Origin: JAGLQA01 sp023135565
GTDB lineage: Bacteria > Acidobacteriota > Aminicenantia > UBA2199
Direction: 5' to 3'
Length of the DNA: 54,879 nucleotides
Assembly: GCA_030639305.1 (NCBI GenBank)
Contig: DAOWCY010000016.1
Location: 1 to 54,879 of the forward strand
Within the stretch, counting starts at the first letter, position 1; every line of letters starts with the position of its first letter. Positions 26,401 to 35,795 of this stretch are shown here, piece after piece. The notes below the pieces were generated by a model. The model had not been told where the DNA came from, searched no databases, and saw only the letters and a list, made by a program, of their open reading frames with translations. The position numbers and the translations under genes are program-made.

Positions 26401-29400
26401 AAGGCGGTACTGTCATATCGAAATATTTCCCCCGGTTTTCCCGGGTATAGTTATTTACATGCTGCTCCTGTTCCGCACGTTCTAAGTGAGAGATGTCGTA
26501 ACTGTGCAGGGCGATAATAGGCTCTTTATGAACGATCTGCGCCAGTTCCTCCAGGTTAAAAGAAGACCTCAATACCGGGTGTTTCTGTGCCATTAGCCCA
26601 AGAGCCTGCTTAATCTTTCCTGTGTCGAAAATCTCATACCTGACATGGTAGCTGATCTGGTCATGATAGAGAGCCGCGGGCTCTTTGAGATAATAAAAAA
26701 GCATGCCGGTTTGCACATCGCCCATAGGGAAAACCATTTCTATCTCTTCCGGTTTCGGATGAATCGCTTTTACCCGCAGTGCCAACCCTGCTATTTTTTC
26801 GAGGGTTTCCCGCCTGGCATCAGGGAGAGATTTTTCTTTGTCCTGCTGCATGAATCGGGATAACCCTGCGATAGTCTGACAGGTATATAAATCGGCGATC
26901 TTTAAGTTTGCCGCCAGCGATTTATTCATGGCGCTGACTAACCTGATGGCTACGATCGAATCGCCGCCTACATAAAAATAGTTGTCCTTTATGCCTACCT
27001 GGTTAAGATTTAACACCTCTTTCCATATCTCGACCAACTGCTCTTCCAGTTCGCTGCCGGGGGGGATATATTCACCTGCCGGTTTCACTTCCGGGTCAGG
27101 CAGGGCGCGGCGGTCTACTTTGCCGTTGGCAGTGAGGGGGATTTTTTCTACTTTCATAAAATAATTGGGAATCATGTAATCGGGCAGCGTCTGCTGCAAA
27201 AATTCTCTCAGGACGGCAGTGTCGATCTCCCCGTCCGACACGATATAAGCGCACAACCGGTCCTTTTTTTCTTCGCCGACTGCCACAACCACCGCTTCTT
27301 TTATATTTTCCCGCTCCAATAACCGGGCTTCGATCTCTCCGGGTTCGACGCGAAAACCCCTGATCTGTACCTGCTGATCGATCCGGCCTAAGTAGTCCAT
27401 ATTACCATCTTCATGGATACGCACTAAGTCGCCTGATCTATAAAGGGTTTCGCCCGGTTTATAGGGATTGGGCACGAATTTTTCCCGGGTTAAACCGGGC
27501 CGGTTGAGATAGCCCCGGCCAACTCCTAATCCGCCGACGCAGAGCTCACCGGGAATACCCGCGGGGAGCAGCTCCTGGTGACTATTCATTACATAAGCGC
27601 TCAAAGTAGGTATGGGTTTTCCGATGTTACTGGTGTTCGACTGCACTTCCCGGGCGCCGATTTCTTTGTAGGTGACGTGCACGGTGGTTTCGGTAATACC
27701 GAACATGTTAATCAATTTTACAGCGGGGTGCTTCTCTTGCCAACCTTTTAATTTAACGGGGTTTAAGGCTTCGCCTCCAAATATGATATACCTGAGAGAT
27801 AACTGTTCCGGCGTGTGCTTTAAGGCTTCGGACGCCAGGTTATAAAAAGCCGATGGGGTTTGGTTTAATACGGTTATTTTTTCATTCTTTAATATTTCCA
27901 AAAATTGGGCCGGGTCGATGGTGATTTCTATGGGAACCACAACCAACTTGCCGCCGTACAACAGGGCGCCGTACATTTCCCATACGGAAAAATCGAAGTT
28001 ATAAGCGTGGAACATAGTCCATATGTCCCTGCTGTTAAAATCGAAAAGGTTTTTGTCATTCATCATCAACCTGACGACATTTTTATGTTCTATCAAGACG
28101 CCTTTGGGTTTGCCTGTAGAACCGGAGGTAAAAATAATATATGCCGGGTCCGAGGGTTGATTGATGTTACCGGGGTTTTGCTCCGGCGCCGGGACACTTA
28201 CCGGGGAATCGCCAAGCTCATCCAATACGATCGCTTCACGACCCGGTCCTCGCGACAGCTTAGCCTCTTGCGGCAAAAAGGCAATGCCGTTAATTCCTTT
28301 CAGTACTTCCTCTCCCGGCAGCTTGTTATTGTTTTTGATGATTTCGCCGATCAATAAACCGAAGGTGATCTCCCCTTCGCCCAGGACAACCAGGTCTATG
28401 TTCTTGTCCTGCAAAATGGATTTGTAAGCGCTGGTCGCATAGGGGCCGCCGCCCATAATCGGAACATCGAAACCCCACTGCCGGATCATGGCTGCGGTTT
28501 CATGATAAAAGTTTTTATACAGGCTTAACGTGCGCATGCCGATAATATGGGGCTTAAACTCCTCCAGCAGCGCTTTCAAATCCGAAAAACTATCGAAATC
28601 AACCCGCGATTTGGCGATACGCCCTGCTACTTTAGTACCGAACTCACGGTGCAAATAAGTGGTCAGGTTAATGAGTCCTAAGGGCGGTTCAAATAAATTT
28701 AACCGTTCCCCGCGCCGGCTGAACAACAGGGATGTGTCGAGCAGGAGAACCCGCAGCGCATCTTCAGCCGGCTCCTGCCGGGAAAAGTGGGCGGCTATCT
28801 TTTTGTTTAAGTCCGGCACATAGATATGCTCATCGCTTAGGAGCTTCTCTATGCCTAACTCTTCCCTGGTAATACCGACAAAGTACAGCAGTTGATCAAA
28901 GGTTTCGATATTTTCGGGGAAATAGGAATTGTACTTTTCTACGATCTCACTTTCGGTTAAGACTTTAGCCTGGTAAGGCAAAACAGCGAGCAGCCGTTCT
29001 TTAGAAAGAAAATATTCATTTAAAAACTCAGCCTGGTATCTACGGGTAAAACTCTTTTCAAAGGGTAAGGTGTCGGGTAATTCATGATAATAGGCATCAT
29101 CGGAACCGGCGATCGCTTCGGGGGAGATACCCTGTTCTATGGCCATCCTGGCCATATCCGTGTTGGGATAAATTTTTAAGATGTGCACATAGGGGAAATC
29201 GATCCATTTTGAACTTTTGATAAAATCTAAAGTCATCTGCGCTTCTGCTTCGGTTTCCGTGGGAAAGCCGTGCATGGTAAAAAGCTCGGTGATCACATGA
29301 GGATATTTCGTACAAAGATATTCGAGGTTCCGCCGCAGTCTCTCCAGTTTCAGGTTTTTACCGATTAGCGTTTGCAGCCGCGGGGAGGCTGTTTCTAAGG

Positions 29401-31114
29401 CTAAGGCAATGGTCACGGTGCCGGCCTGGACCATCAAGTCGATATATTCCTCGGTTAATATATCGCCCCTGACGCCATTGGGGAAAAATAACTCCACCTT
29501 GAGGCCGTTATCTATTATCATCTTAAAAAACCGGCTGCTGTTTTTCCTGTTTAGATTAAATACATCATCGATTAAACTAAAACGCCGTACTCCCATGTCA
29601 TAGTAAGTTTTTACTTCTTCGAAAATGTTTTCCGCAGAACGAAAGACATGGGTTTTAGGCCAGATTTTATGGCAGTATAGACATTTATAGGGACAGCCGC
29701 GGGTGGCCTGGATGGAAATACAGTTTTTCACCATGGACATGCCGATGTGACGATTGTATTTTTCATTATCCACCAGGCTGCGGTCGGGCAAAGGCAGGCT
29801 GTCGAAATCTTTTACCTGGGGCCGGGGTGCGGTGGTATAGGGTTCGCCGGTTGTTAACCCGGGAGATTGCAGCTTGCTGAAAGGATACTCCGCGGTGACG
29901 GCGCTCTGGGTCAACAAAATAGGCGTCGCCGAATCATCCAGGATAGAGGTAACCCGGTCGATGGGAGTAATAGTATCGATGGGCAAATAGCTTGCCCCGG
30001 CTTTTAAAACCCCGAGTATGGCGGCTATCATTTCCGTAGACCGTTCTAACAACAATCCCACTATGCTGCCGCGACCGATTCCTCTGCTTCGCAGTAAGTG
30101 TGCGGTGCGATTGGCTTTTTCGTTCAACTCCCGGTAAGTTAGCCCGGTTTGGGACGCAGGGGGAGCAGCGCCTTCCGCTGCACCGGGAGCCTTATGCTGC
30201 GAGCCGGCCCGCAGGCTGGAATAGTCGCTGCTCTGTGCTGTCACGGCGATATTTCCCGGGGTTTTCTCTACTTGCTCTTCGAATAATTGGTGGATGGTTT
30301 TACCGGAAGGATAAGCAGCTCCTGTATCGTTAAGATCGAATAACAGCCGGTTTTTCTCGTCTTCCGACAATAGTTCTATGCCTAAAACGGGTTGATCTAC
30401 ATCTAAACAGCTTTTAGCCAATAATCTTTTGAAGTGGCCGGCAGTCCTAACAATCGATTCCTTTTCATATAACCGGGGATTATATAGGACGGCCACTTCT
30501 ATATTTGTGCCGTTTCTTTTAAAGGAGAACAAAATATCTATATCTAAGTGCTGCACATAAGTTTTATCTTGAATATTTTCCAATAAAAGAACTGTGCCGA
30601 ACAGGGGAAAACCGGTTCCACCGGGGGGTAAATTCAATTTCCGGGGTAATAGCTCTATAGGATAGGCCTGGTGTTCTACTGCTTCGCTTACGGTCTGCTT
30701 AACCATCAATAATAACTCTTTAAAGGTGGCGCCTTCATCGAGGTGATTCTGCAAAGCCAATGCCCGGTTAATCAATTCGCCTGCCACTTCTTCCTTGTAG
30801 ATAGGCATACCGATGGTAATGTCCTGCTGCCCTGTATATCTATATAACAAAGCCAGCAAACCCGCACTCAAAATCATATGCAATCTATAGTCCGATCCAT
30901 TACTCATTTGCACGATTCTTGTAGAAAGATCTTCCGGGAAACCGGATTCCAGTGTTCCCATTTGCCGGTCATCATCTTCCTTAACAGGGCTGTGATCATA
31001 AGGGAAAGTGGTTTTTACTACTCCAGCGGTAAATTTTTCCAGCCAATAATCCCGTTCTTTAAGATTTTGACCGGCTGCAATTTCTAACTTATCTAAATTA
31101 TCGACATCAAACAT
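23441..31114 (-). CDS. NRPS: half-C - A5 (radical SAM/B12 inserted) - T - C - A6 - T
   Basis: A 2557-residue NRPS. Residues 1-255 are a C-domain C-lobe beginning before R-D-Y-W (21-24), with no HHxxxDG. A5 starts at about 270 (LTYREL 325-330, LKAGASYLPID near 370-380). It is interrupted at about 405-985 by a radical SAM plus B12-binding block and resumes at FTSGSTGKPKG (995-1005). The A5 code by eye is D-F-W-N-I-G-M-V-H, the classic Thr code. Next come T (S1386 in GGDSI), C (H1592-H-V-I-S-D-G) and A6 (about 1920-2440; code D-I-L-Q-I-G-V-V-W, Gly-like), then T (S2486 in GGNSL). The protein ends acidic (Q-L-F-D-Q-D) without the D-F-x-[FL] tail, and the next protein starts with a KS. The ATG is preceded by TAGGAGG. 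Confidence 0.95.
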   Translation of the reverse strand: MFDVDNLDKLEIAAGQNLKERDYWLEKFTAGVVKTTFPYDHSPVKEDDDRQMGTLESGFPEDLSTRIVQMSNGSDYRLHMILSAGLLALLYRYTGQQDITIGMPIYKEEVAGELINRALALQNHLDEGATFKELLLMVKQTVSEAVEHQAYPIELLPRKLNLPPGGTGFPLFGTVLLLENIQDKTYVQHLDIDILFSFKRNGTNIEVAVLYNPRLYEKESIVRTAGHFKRLLAKSCLDVDQPVLGIELLSEDEKNRLLFDLNDTGAAYPSGKTIHQLFEEQVEKTPGNIAVTAQSSDYSSLRAGSQHKAPGAAEGAAPPASQTGLTYRELNEKANRTAHLLRSRGIGRGSIVGLLLERSTEMIAAILGVLKAGASYLPIDTITPIDRVTSILDDSATPILLTQSAVTAEYPFSKLQSPGLTTGEPYTTAPRPQVKDFDSLPLPDRSLVDNEKYNRHIGMSMVKNCISIQATRGCPYKCLYCHKIWPKTHVFRSAENIFEEVKTYYDMGVRRFSLIDDVFNLNRKNSSRFFKMIIDNGLKVELFFPNGVRGDILTEEYIDLMVQAGTVTIALALETASPRLQTLIGKNLKLERLRRNLEYLCTKYPHVITELFTMHGFPTETEAEAQMTLDFIKSSKWIDFPYVHILKIYPNTDMARMAIEQGISPEAIAGSDDAYYHELPDTLPFEKSFTRRYQAEFLNEYFLSKERLLAVLPYQAKVLTESEIVEKYNSYFPENIETFDQLLYFVGITREELGIEKLLSDEHIYVPDLNKKIAAHFSRQEPAEDALRVLLLDTSLLFSRRGERLNLFEPPLGLINLTTYLHREFGTKVAGRIAKSRVDFDSFSDLKALLEEFKPHIIGMRTLSLYKNFYHETAAMIRQWGFDVPIMGGGPYATSAYKSILQDKNIDLVVLGEGEITFGLLIGEIIKNNNKLPGEEVLKGINGIAFLPQEAKLSRGPGREAIVLDELGDSPVSVPAPEQNPGNINQPSDPAYIIFTSGSTGKPKGVLIEHKNVVRLMMNDKNLFDFNSRDIWTMFHAYNFDFSVWEMYGALLYGGKLVVVPIEITIDPAQFLEILKNEKITVLNQTPSAFYNLASEALKHTPEQLSLRYIIFGGEALNPVKLKGWQEKHPAVKLINMFGITETTVHVTYKEIGAREVQSNTSNIGKPIPTLSAYVMNSHQELLPAGIPGELCVGGLGVGRGYLNRPGLTREKFVPNPYKPGETLYRSGDLVRIHEDGNMDYLGRIDQQVQIRGFRVEPGEIEARLLERENIKEAVVVAVGEEKKDRLCAYIVSDGEIDTAVLREFLQQTLPDYMIPNYFMKVEKIPLTANGKVDRRALPDPEVKPAGEYIPPGSELEEQLVEIWKEVLNLNQVGIKDNYFYVGGDSIVAIRLVSAMNKSLAANLKIADLYTCQTIAGLSRFMQQDKEKSLPDARRETLEKIAGLALRVKAIHPKPEEIEMVFPMGDVQTGMLFYYLKEPAALYHDQISYHVRYEIFDTGKIKQALGLMAQKHPVLRSSFNLEELAQIVHKEPIIALHSYDISHLERAEQEQHVNNYTRENRGKYFDMTVPPLWRLTVFSLGAKNYVICAEVHHVISDGWSNALFFTELNNTYMQLLKEPGFKPAPLKSNYDVYITEQFVEKNKLMAAEKTADYWRNELEDYKRLDFPGAAGETGASPGSEKFVLDLGRSFLEQVNDFAVKNNTQLKNLCFAAYVYMLNMLSYENDLVVGLVANNRPEIEDSDKILGCFLNTIPVRVKTPAGIAWLEYIKEIDRKMLELKKYDKLSLAEIMKITGEKTRDGNPLFDTYFNFVNFYAFKQMDLAGADVYIPDPLKLTDHERTNTIFDFGINITRDSFLILLPYSSEVISGETVENLCGYFREILHRFIENPQGKIDKNSIISKAEKKKLLQDLNRTTAEYPREKTIYRLFREQARKNPENIALSTQNAAQEAGQEPETANCLFTYRELEKKSTRLAYHLKEKGVKPGIIAAVMVERSAAMITALLGILAAGGAYLPIDPAYPADRISYMLADSETKLILTTKRTFGTGEKVGKWTGEKVFLDSPVEVEAGDNFTPDEAGTGLRPAPGPGDPAYAIYTSGSTGKPKGVMIEQRNVVNFISGMTQRIPFEPGSAVLALTTISFDIFVLETLLPLSSGLNVVLATEKHQGDPELLKKFISANNISIMQLTPSRLNMLLGSGKEAGGTTIPAVIRTLIVGGEEFPQDLFQRLKQVFSGRIFNVYGPTETTVWSTIKELTAVEKVTIGTPILNTRIYIVDKNNQMLPFGCTGELCIGGEGVGKGYVNLPATTKEKFFKDPALEEGWIYKTGDLARWLPDGDIEFSGRIDYQVKVRGFRIELEEIESRLLKNDAVEKAVVLARTGKDGDKYLCAYIVAGAEVSVSRLRSYLLEKLPYYMIPSHFIRMDEVPLTQNRKVDRQALLNYEGTKIETGAVYVSPASDLEKEIAHIWEEVLGIKKVGIQDNFFDVGGNSLNIIQVSSRLKQAFQREVPVLTLFEHPTISALLAYIEQDKEEILSKQAKEREALERAGESLEETVQLFDQD
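28160..29902 (-). other. Radical SAM + B12-binding insertion within adenylation domain A5
   Basis: Residues about 405-985 of the NRPS at 23441-31114. The radical SAM part (about 450-740) has R-G-C474-P-Y-K-C478-L-Y-C481, preceded by the linker D-F-D-S-L-P-L-P-D-R typical of B12-binding radical SAM proteins. It is followed by a B12-binding-like Rossmann domain (about 785-925) with E-P-P-L-G-L-I-N-L, I-M-G-G-G-P and V-L-G-E-G-E-I-T-F. As in most radical-SAM B12 domains there is no DxHxxG. The domain order is the reverse of the usual one (B12 first, then radical SAM). The block sits between adenylation motifs A2 and A3. A methylation or related radical reaction on the Thr unit is inferred. Confidence 0.9.
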
Positions 31115-31159
31115 GTCTGCCTCCTAAACAAATAAAAACGAAACACCCTGCCGGGAACT

Positions 31160-34100
31160 TTAAAAAACAAAATCTCCCTGGTCCTCCTGCAAAGCGGTTG
31201 ATCCGGGTTTTATTAAGTCATGTGAAATTTTAATTTTTTCTAATTTTATTTCCCTGTCCTGCTGCACGATGGAGATTATATCGTTGAAATATTTTATAAA
31301 TCTTTTTATTTTCTCTTCTTTAAACAACTGCGTCGAATATATAAATGTAAATCCTACCCTGTCTTTTACAAATTCCCCACTGAGGTACAAATCCACTTTG
31401 GTGGTTTTGTTTTCATAAGGAAAGCGTTTTAGGGCCAGCTTAAAAGACTCCGCGGCTGTGGCTTCATCTATATTACGGAAAGCAAAACCCACTTTCATAA
31501 TATCCCGTAATGACGGCACTTTTTCTAACAAGTCTTCAAAGGGATAATCCTGGTTTTCAAACATGTCGATGGTTCTCTCCGTCAGTTCTTTGAGAAACAC
31601 TCTGAATGCAATGCCCGCCCCGGGAAAATTCCTGAGCGCCAGGGTATTGACAAACATGCCCAGGATGGAGTCTAAATCAGGATGCCTGCGCCCGGCTGTG
31701 GAGGTTAATACGACTATATCTTCCTGACCGGTCAATTTATTCAGCAAGACATAGTAAACGCCGAGCAGCACCATATATAAAGTGCTTCCTTCCGCTAAAG
31801 CTATTTCCTGCAAGGCTTTGGTGGTTTCTTTATCTATTTCGAAATAGATGCGGCTGCCGGAAAATCCCAGGGGGTCCTGTTTGTCGAAATCAACAGGCAT
31901 ATTTAACGGGGGAACCTGCCGGGAATAAATTTCCAACCAATATTCCCGGTGCTTTTGCACCGTTTCTTTCTGTGCTTCGCGATCTTGCCATAGGGCATAA
32001 TCGCGGTACTGGAGCCTGAGGGGGGGCAGTTTCTCCCCGGAGTACAAAGCGGTAAATTCCTCGATACATATCGCTTCCGATACGCCGTCGCTGACGATAT
32101 GATGAATGTCGATCATCAAAAGATAACGCTCCTCCGCCAGCTTTGCCAGTCCGACACGCAAAAGCGGCGCTGCCGATAAATCGAAGGGTTTTACGAAATT
32201 CGTAATAATCTCTTTTTCACTATGGGCTGGGGCCGCACCCTCGTAATACTCGATGGCGAAATCGACCTCTTCATGCACCCTCTGCACCGGGGAGCCGCCA
32301 GCAGAAACAAAAGAAGTACGTAAGGTTTCATGCCTGCTTATCATTTCTAAAAATGCGTTTTCCAGCTTGCGGCGGTCTGCTTCCTCCTCTATTATATATA
32401 AGAAGGTTATATTATAGGCGGTAGTGCCGGGTGTCATTTGCTGGATAAAATAAAGTCGCTTCTGGGCTGGGGCAGGCACATAGTACTCTTTCTTCTCTAC
32501 CGGTTCTATGGCGGCATAAATAGATTCCTCTTTATTTCGGCTGCTGATATATGCCGCCAGTTCTTTTACGGTAGGACGGCGAAATACCTCTTTTAAAGGT
32601 ATTTTTACATCGAATCCTTTATAAATACGGGCGGCTAATTCTATCGCTTTTAAGGAATGACCGCCTAATTCAAAAAAACGGTCGTTTACCCCGGGAGCGG
32701 ATATTTTTAATATGTCTTCCCATAACTCCACTATACTTGCTTCGACTTCATTTGCCGGGGCTTCATATTTAACGCCGGCAGCTAACATCCCTCCAGGTTC
32801 GGGTAGGGCTTCCCGGTCTACTTTACCGTTGTTAGTGAGAGGTATTTGCTCCAATTCTATAATAAAGGCGGGCAGCATATAATCGGGCAGCCGGGCGCTT
32901 AAATATTGCTTTATCGCCGGGATGTCCAGGTTATCCGCCGTCCCTGCCCCTTTCTCTTCGGCTCCCGCTTCTCCGCCGCGGTGCGACCGGGTTCGCTCCG
33001 CCACTGCATACGTGCATAGGAGTTTATCGCCCGCGTCCCTTTCCTTGAGGATAACACAGGCATCTTTTATCTCCGGGTGAGACAATAAATGGTTCTCTAT
33101 CTCTCCCAACTCGATCCTGTAACCTCTTATTTTTACCTGCTGATCTATCCTGCCGGTGAATTCGAGATTACCGTCTGTCGATCTCCTGACTAAATCGCCA
33201 CTGCTGTACATGGACGCGCCGGGCCGGAAAGGATTGGGGATGAACTTCGCGGCAGTTAATTCGACCCGGTTCAAATACCCTCGCGCCAGCCCATCTCCCG
33301 AGATAAAGAGTTCCCCGGTACAACCTGCGGGGGTGTTCTTCCTACTGCGATCCAGGACATAAACCTGTACATTAGCGGCGGCTGTGCCGATGGGAACGGA
33401 AATGCCGTTGTCACCGCGATAATTATATTTGTAAATCATGCAGCCGACTACTGTTTCCGTTGGGCCGTATTCATTAAAGATTTCCACTTTCCCGGCAAAA
33501 CTGTCGTGGATTTGGGCCGCCAACTGCACCTTAAGCTCTTCCCCGCCCACGATAAAACCTTTAACTACATCTCCCGGAGTTCCTGGGGTGTTCTCTTTAC
33601 TATTTATTATCACATTTAGATGAGAGGGGGTCAGCTTTACCATATTAACTCTTTTCTCCGCAATGATTCTCTCTATTACCAACTCATCTTCTTCCCGGCG
33701 GTAAATAACTACCCGGTTCCCCGTTGTCAACGGCACAAATATAGAGGTGACGGTGAGATCGAAAGATATAGAAGTATACAATGGAAAACTAACCTTTTCG
33801 TTTTTTACATAAGTTTTGCCGGCCCAACATACATAATTGACCAATCCCCGGTTCTCTATCATTACCCCTTTGGGCCTGCCGGTTGAACCGGATGTATAAA
33901 TAACATAAGCAAGATGCCATGGTTTCGATATATTATCCGGGTGAACCGATCCCGCTTCTTCATCTCCACAAGCGCTTTCCCCGATCTCCATTATTTCACC
34001 CGGCCAGTCTATACCGGGTGCTAAACCTGGCGGGGTTAACAACAGCGCTGCCCTGCTGTCTGCTAATATGTACTCTTTCCTGTCCCGGGGATAGTCTATG

Positions 34101-35740
34101 TCGATGGGTAAATAAGCGGCTCCTGCTTTTAATATTCCCAGCATGGCGCTAACCAAAAAAATCGATCTTTCGGCCATTATGCCGATGATGTCATCAGGGC
34201 CGGCGCCTTTTCCTCTCAACCGTTTCGCCAGTTGGAGAGCCCGGTTATGCAGTTCCCTGTAAGTTAAATGTTCATCGGCATCGATTAAGGCCACCCGGGA
34301 GGGGAATTGCTCTACCTGCTCCTCGAATAAGCGATAGATTGTTTTGTCCGCGGGATAATCGGCTTGAGTTTCATTGATTTCATAGACGAAATACTTCTTT
34401 TCGGCTTGCGAGAGCATGTCTATTTCACACAGGGGGATGTTTTGATCGCCGGTAACCCGGCGCACGATGTTGGTTAAATGGGTTTCTATTTTTTTTATTA
34501 CTTCGGGATCATAAACGAATGGGTTATAATAAACCAACACGGCCCACTCCTTGCCGGGAGCGACAACTATCGACATATCAAAATTGGTCTGCTCGAAAAG
34601 TTCCGACCCGAGAACAGTAAAACCCAGGTCGCTTTTTTTATTGATGGTTTTCAACTCGCTGTCTACAGGATAGTTTTCAAAGGCCACGATGTGCTCGAAC
34701 AAGTCCCGCTTTAAGCTGGTTCCGGCCTGGATTTCAGCCAGGGGTATGTGTTCATAATTTCTCGACCGGATTACCTCCTGCTGGGTTCCTTTTAATAACT
34801 CGGCAAAGGTTGTTCCCGGGCTTCCCTTTATCCTTAAGGGAATAGTATTGATGAATAACCCTACCATGGTTTCAATACCGGGTATCTCTACCGGCCTCCC
34901 GGAAACCACAGACCCGAACAGCACATCATAGGTGTTGTTGTACTGCTGGAGCAGTACCCCCCACAATACCTGGAAAAGAGTGCCGGGGGTAACCTGCAAT
35001 TCATTCATCATTACTTTTAAACGGCCGGTTAATTCCCTGTCTATTTTAAAAACAAACCGCTCCTGTTGGCTGCGGTCTTCCGCTGCCTCAGGACGCCGGG
35101 GCATTAGCGAACGCTGGGAAAAACCTTCGAGATACTCCTTCCAGTAACGAATCCCTTTCTCTTTGTCCTGTGCTTCCAACCATTTTATATAAATGCTGTA
35201 GGGCCTGACCGCGGGCAAGTTTATGGGGGCTGCTTTTTTTATGGCCATATAAACGGCGAGCAGCTCTTTTAGAAGAACGACGGTACACCAACCATCCATA
35301 ATAATATGATGAAAACTCCAGGTTATTTCATAAACATCCCGGTGGATTTTTAATACCGAAAACCGGCTGGAGATTTCCGCCGTTAGATCGAAGCCTCTTT
35401 TTTTATCTTCACTTTTAAAATTTTCTATATAGGCTGCCTGCTCTTCTTGCGGCAGCGTAGAAATATCCCGGTAATCAACCTGGGCTTCTCTCTTTTTTAA
35501 AACCACCTGCACGGGTTTTTTCACTTTATCGAAAATAAAAAGTGTTCTCAAAATATCATACCTCTGTATCAGGCGGTTAAAGGCTTGTTCGAATGTTTTC
35601 AAATCGAAATCACCTTCGATCCGGTAGGTGGTCTGTTCAAAATAGGCGGGGGAACTTTTGTCCATTAAATAATGGAACAACATTCCCTCCTGCATGGGGG
35701 AAAGAAAATATATATCCTGTATATCGTTTTTCTTTATCAT
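31160..35740 (-). CDS. NRPS: C - A4 - T - C
   Basis: A 1526-residue NRPS. The first C domain (about 5-445) begins with L-S-P-M-Q-E-G-M-L-F-H and has H144-H-I-I-M-D-G. It follows an epimerase-ended protein, so it should be the D-accepting type. A4 (about 465-985) has TSGSTGRPKG, S-S-G-D-L-V and GKVDRE. The code by eye is D-L-T-K-I-G-E-V-G, the Asn code. T has S1029 in GGHSL. The second C domain (about 1080-1515) has H1213-H-I-V-S-D-G and is followed by the acidic tail D-Q-G-D-F-V-F. Start: an in-frame GTG at 35749 exists, but AGGTGA is well spaced for the ATG at 35740. It lies 46 bp before the next NRPS gene. Confidence 0.93.
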   Translation of the reverse strand: MIKKNDIQDIYFLSPMQEGMLFHYLMDKSSPAYFEQTTYRIEGDFDLKTFEQAFNRLIQRYDILRTLFIFDKVKKPVQVVLKKREAQVDYRDISTLPQEEQAAYIENFKSEDKKRGFDLTAEISSRFSVLKIHRDVYEITWSFHHIIMDGWCTVVLLKELLAVYMAIKKAAPINLPAVRPYSIYIKWLEAQDKEKGIRYWKEYLEGFSQRSLMPRRPEAAEDRSQQERFVFKIDRELTGRLKVMMNELQVTPGTLFQVLWGVLLQQYNNTYDVLFGSVVSGRPVEIPGIETMVGLFINTIPLRIKGSPGTTFAELLKGTQQEVIRSRNYEHIPLAEIQAGTSLKRDLFEHIVAFENYPVDSELKTINKKSDLGFTVLGSELFEQTNFDMSIVVAPGKEWAVLVYYNPFVYDPEVIKKIETHLTNIVRRVTGDQNIPLCEIDMLSQAEKKYFVYEINETQADYPADKTIYRLFEEQVEQFPSRVALIDADEHLTYRELHNRALQLAKRLRGKGAGPDDIIGIMAERSIFLVSAMLGILKAGAAYLPIDIDYPRDRKEYILADSRAALLLTPPGLAPGIDWPGEIMEIGESACGDEEAGSVHPDNISKPWHLAYVIYTSGSTGRPKGVMIENRGLVNYVCWAGKTYVKNEKVSFPLYTSISFDLTVTSIFVPLTTGNRVVIYRREEDELVIERIIAEKRVNMVKLTPSHLNVIINSKENTPGTPGDVVKGFIVGGEELKVQLAAQIHDSFAGKVEIFNEYGPTETVVGCMIYKYNYRGDNGISVPIGTAAANVQVYVLDRSRKNTPAGCTGELFISGDGLARGYLNRVELTAAKFIPNPFRPGASMYSSGDLVRRSTDGNLEFTGRIDQQVKIRGYRIELGEIENHLLSHPEIKDACVILKERDAGDKLLCTYAVAERTRSHRGGEAGAEEKGAGTADNLDIPAIKQYLSARLPDYMLPAFIIELEQIPLTNNGKVDREALPEPGGMLAAGVKYEAPANEVEASIVELWEDILKISAPGVNDRFFELGGHSLKAIELAARIYKGFDVKIPLKEVFRRPTVKELAAYISSRNKEESIYAAIEPVEKKEYYVPAPAQKRLYFIQQMTPGTTAYNITFLYIIEEEADRRKLENAFLEMISRHETLRTSFVSAGGSPVQRVHEEVDFAIEYYEGAAPAHSEKEIITNFVKPFDLSAAPLLRVGLAKLAEERYLLMIDIHHIVSDGVSEAICIEEFTALYSGEKLPPLRLQYRDYALWQDREAQKETVQKHREYWLEIYSRQVPPLNMPVDFDKQDPLGFSGSRIYFEIDKETTKALQEIALAEGSTLYMVLLGVYYVLLNKLTGQEDIVVLTSTAGRRHPDLDSILGMFVNTLALRNFPGAGIAFRVFLKELTERTIDMFENQDYPFEDLLEKVPSLRDIMKVGFAFRNIDEATAAESFKLALKRFPYENKTTKVDLYLSGEFVKDRVGFTFIYSTQLFKEEKIKRFIKYFNDIISIVQQDREIKLEKIKISHDLIKPGSTALQEDQGDFVF

Positions 35741-35795
35741 CTTTATCACCTGCGGGGGAGCAAAATTTTAAAAAACCTGCTGTGAAATTCTTTTT

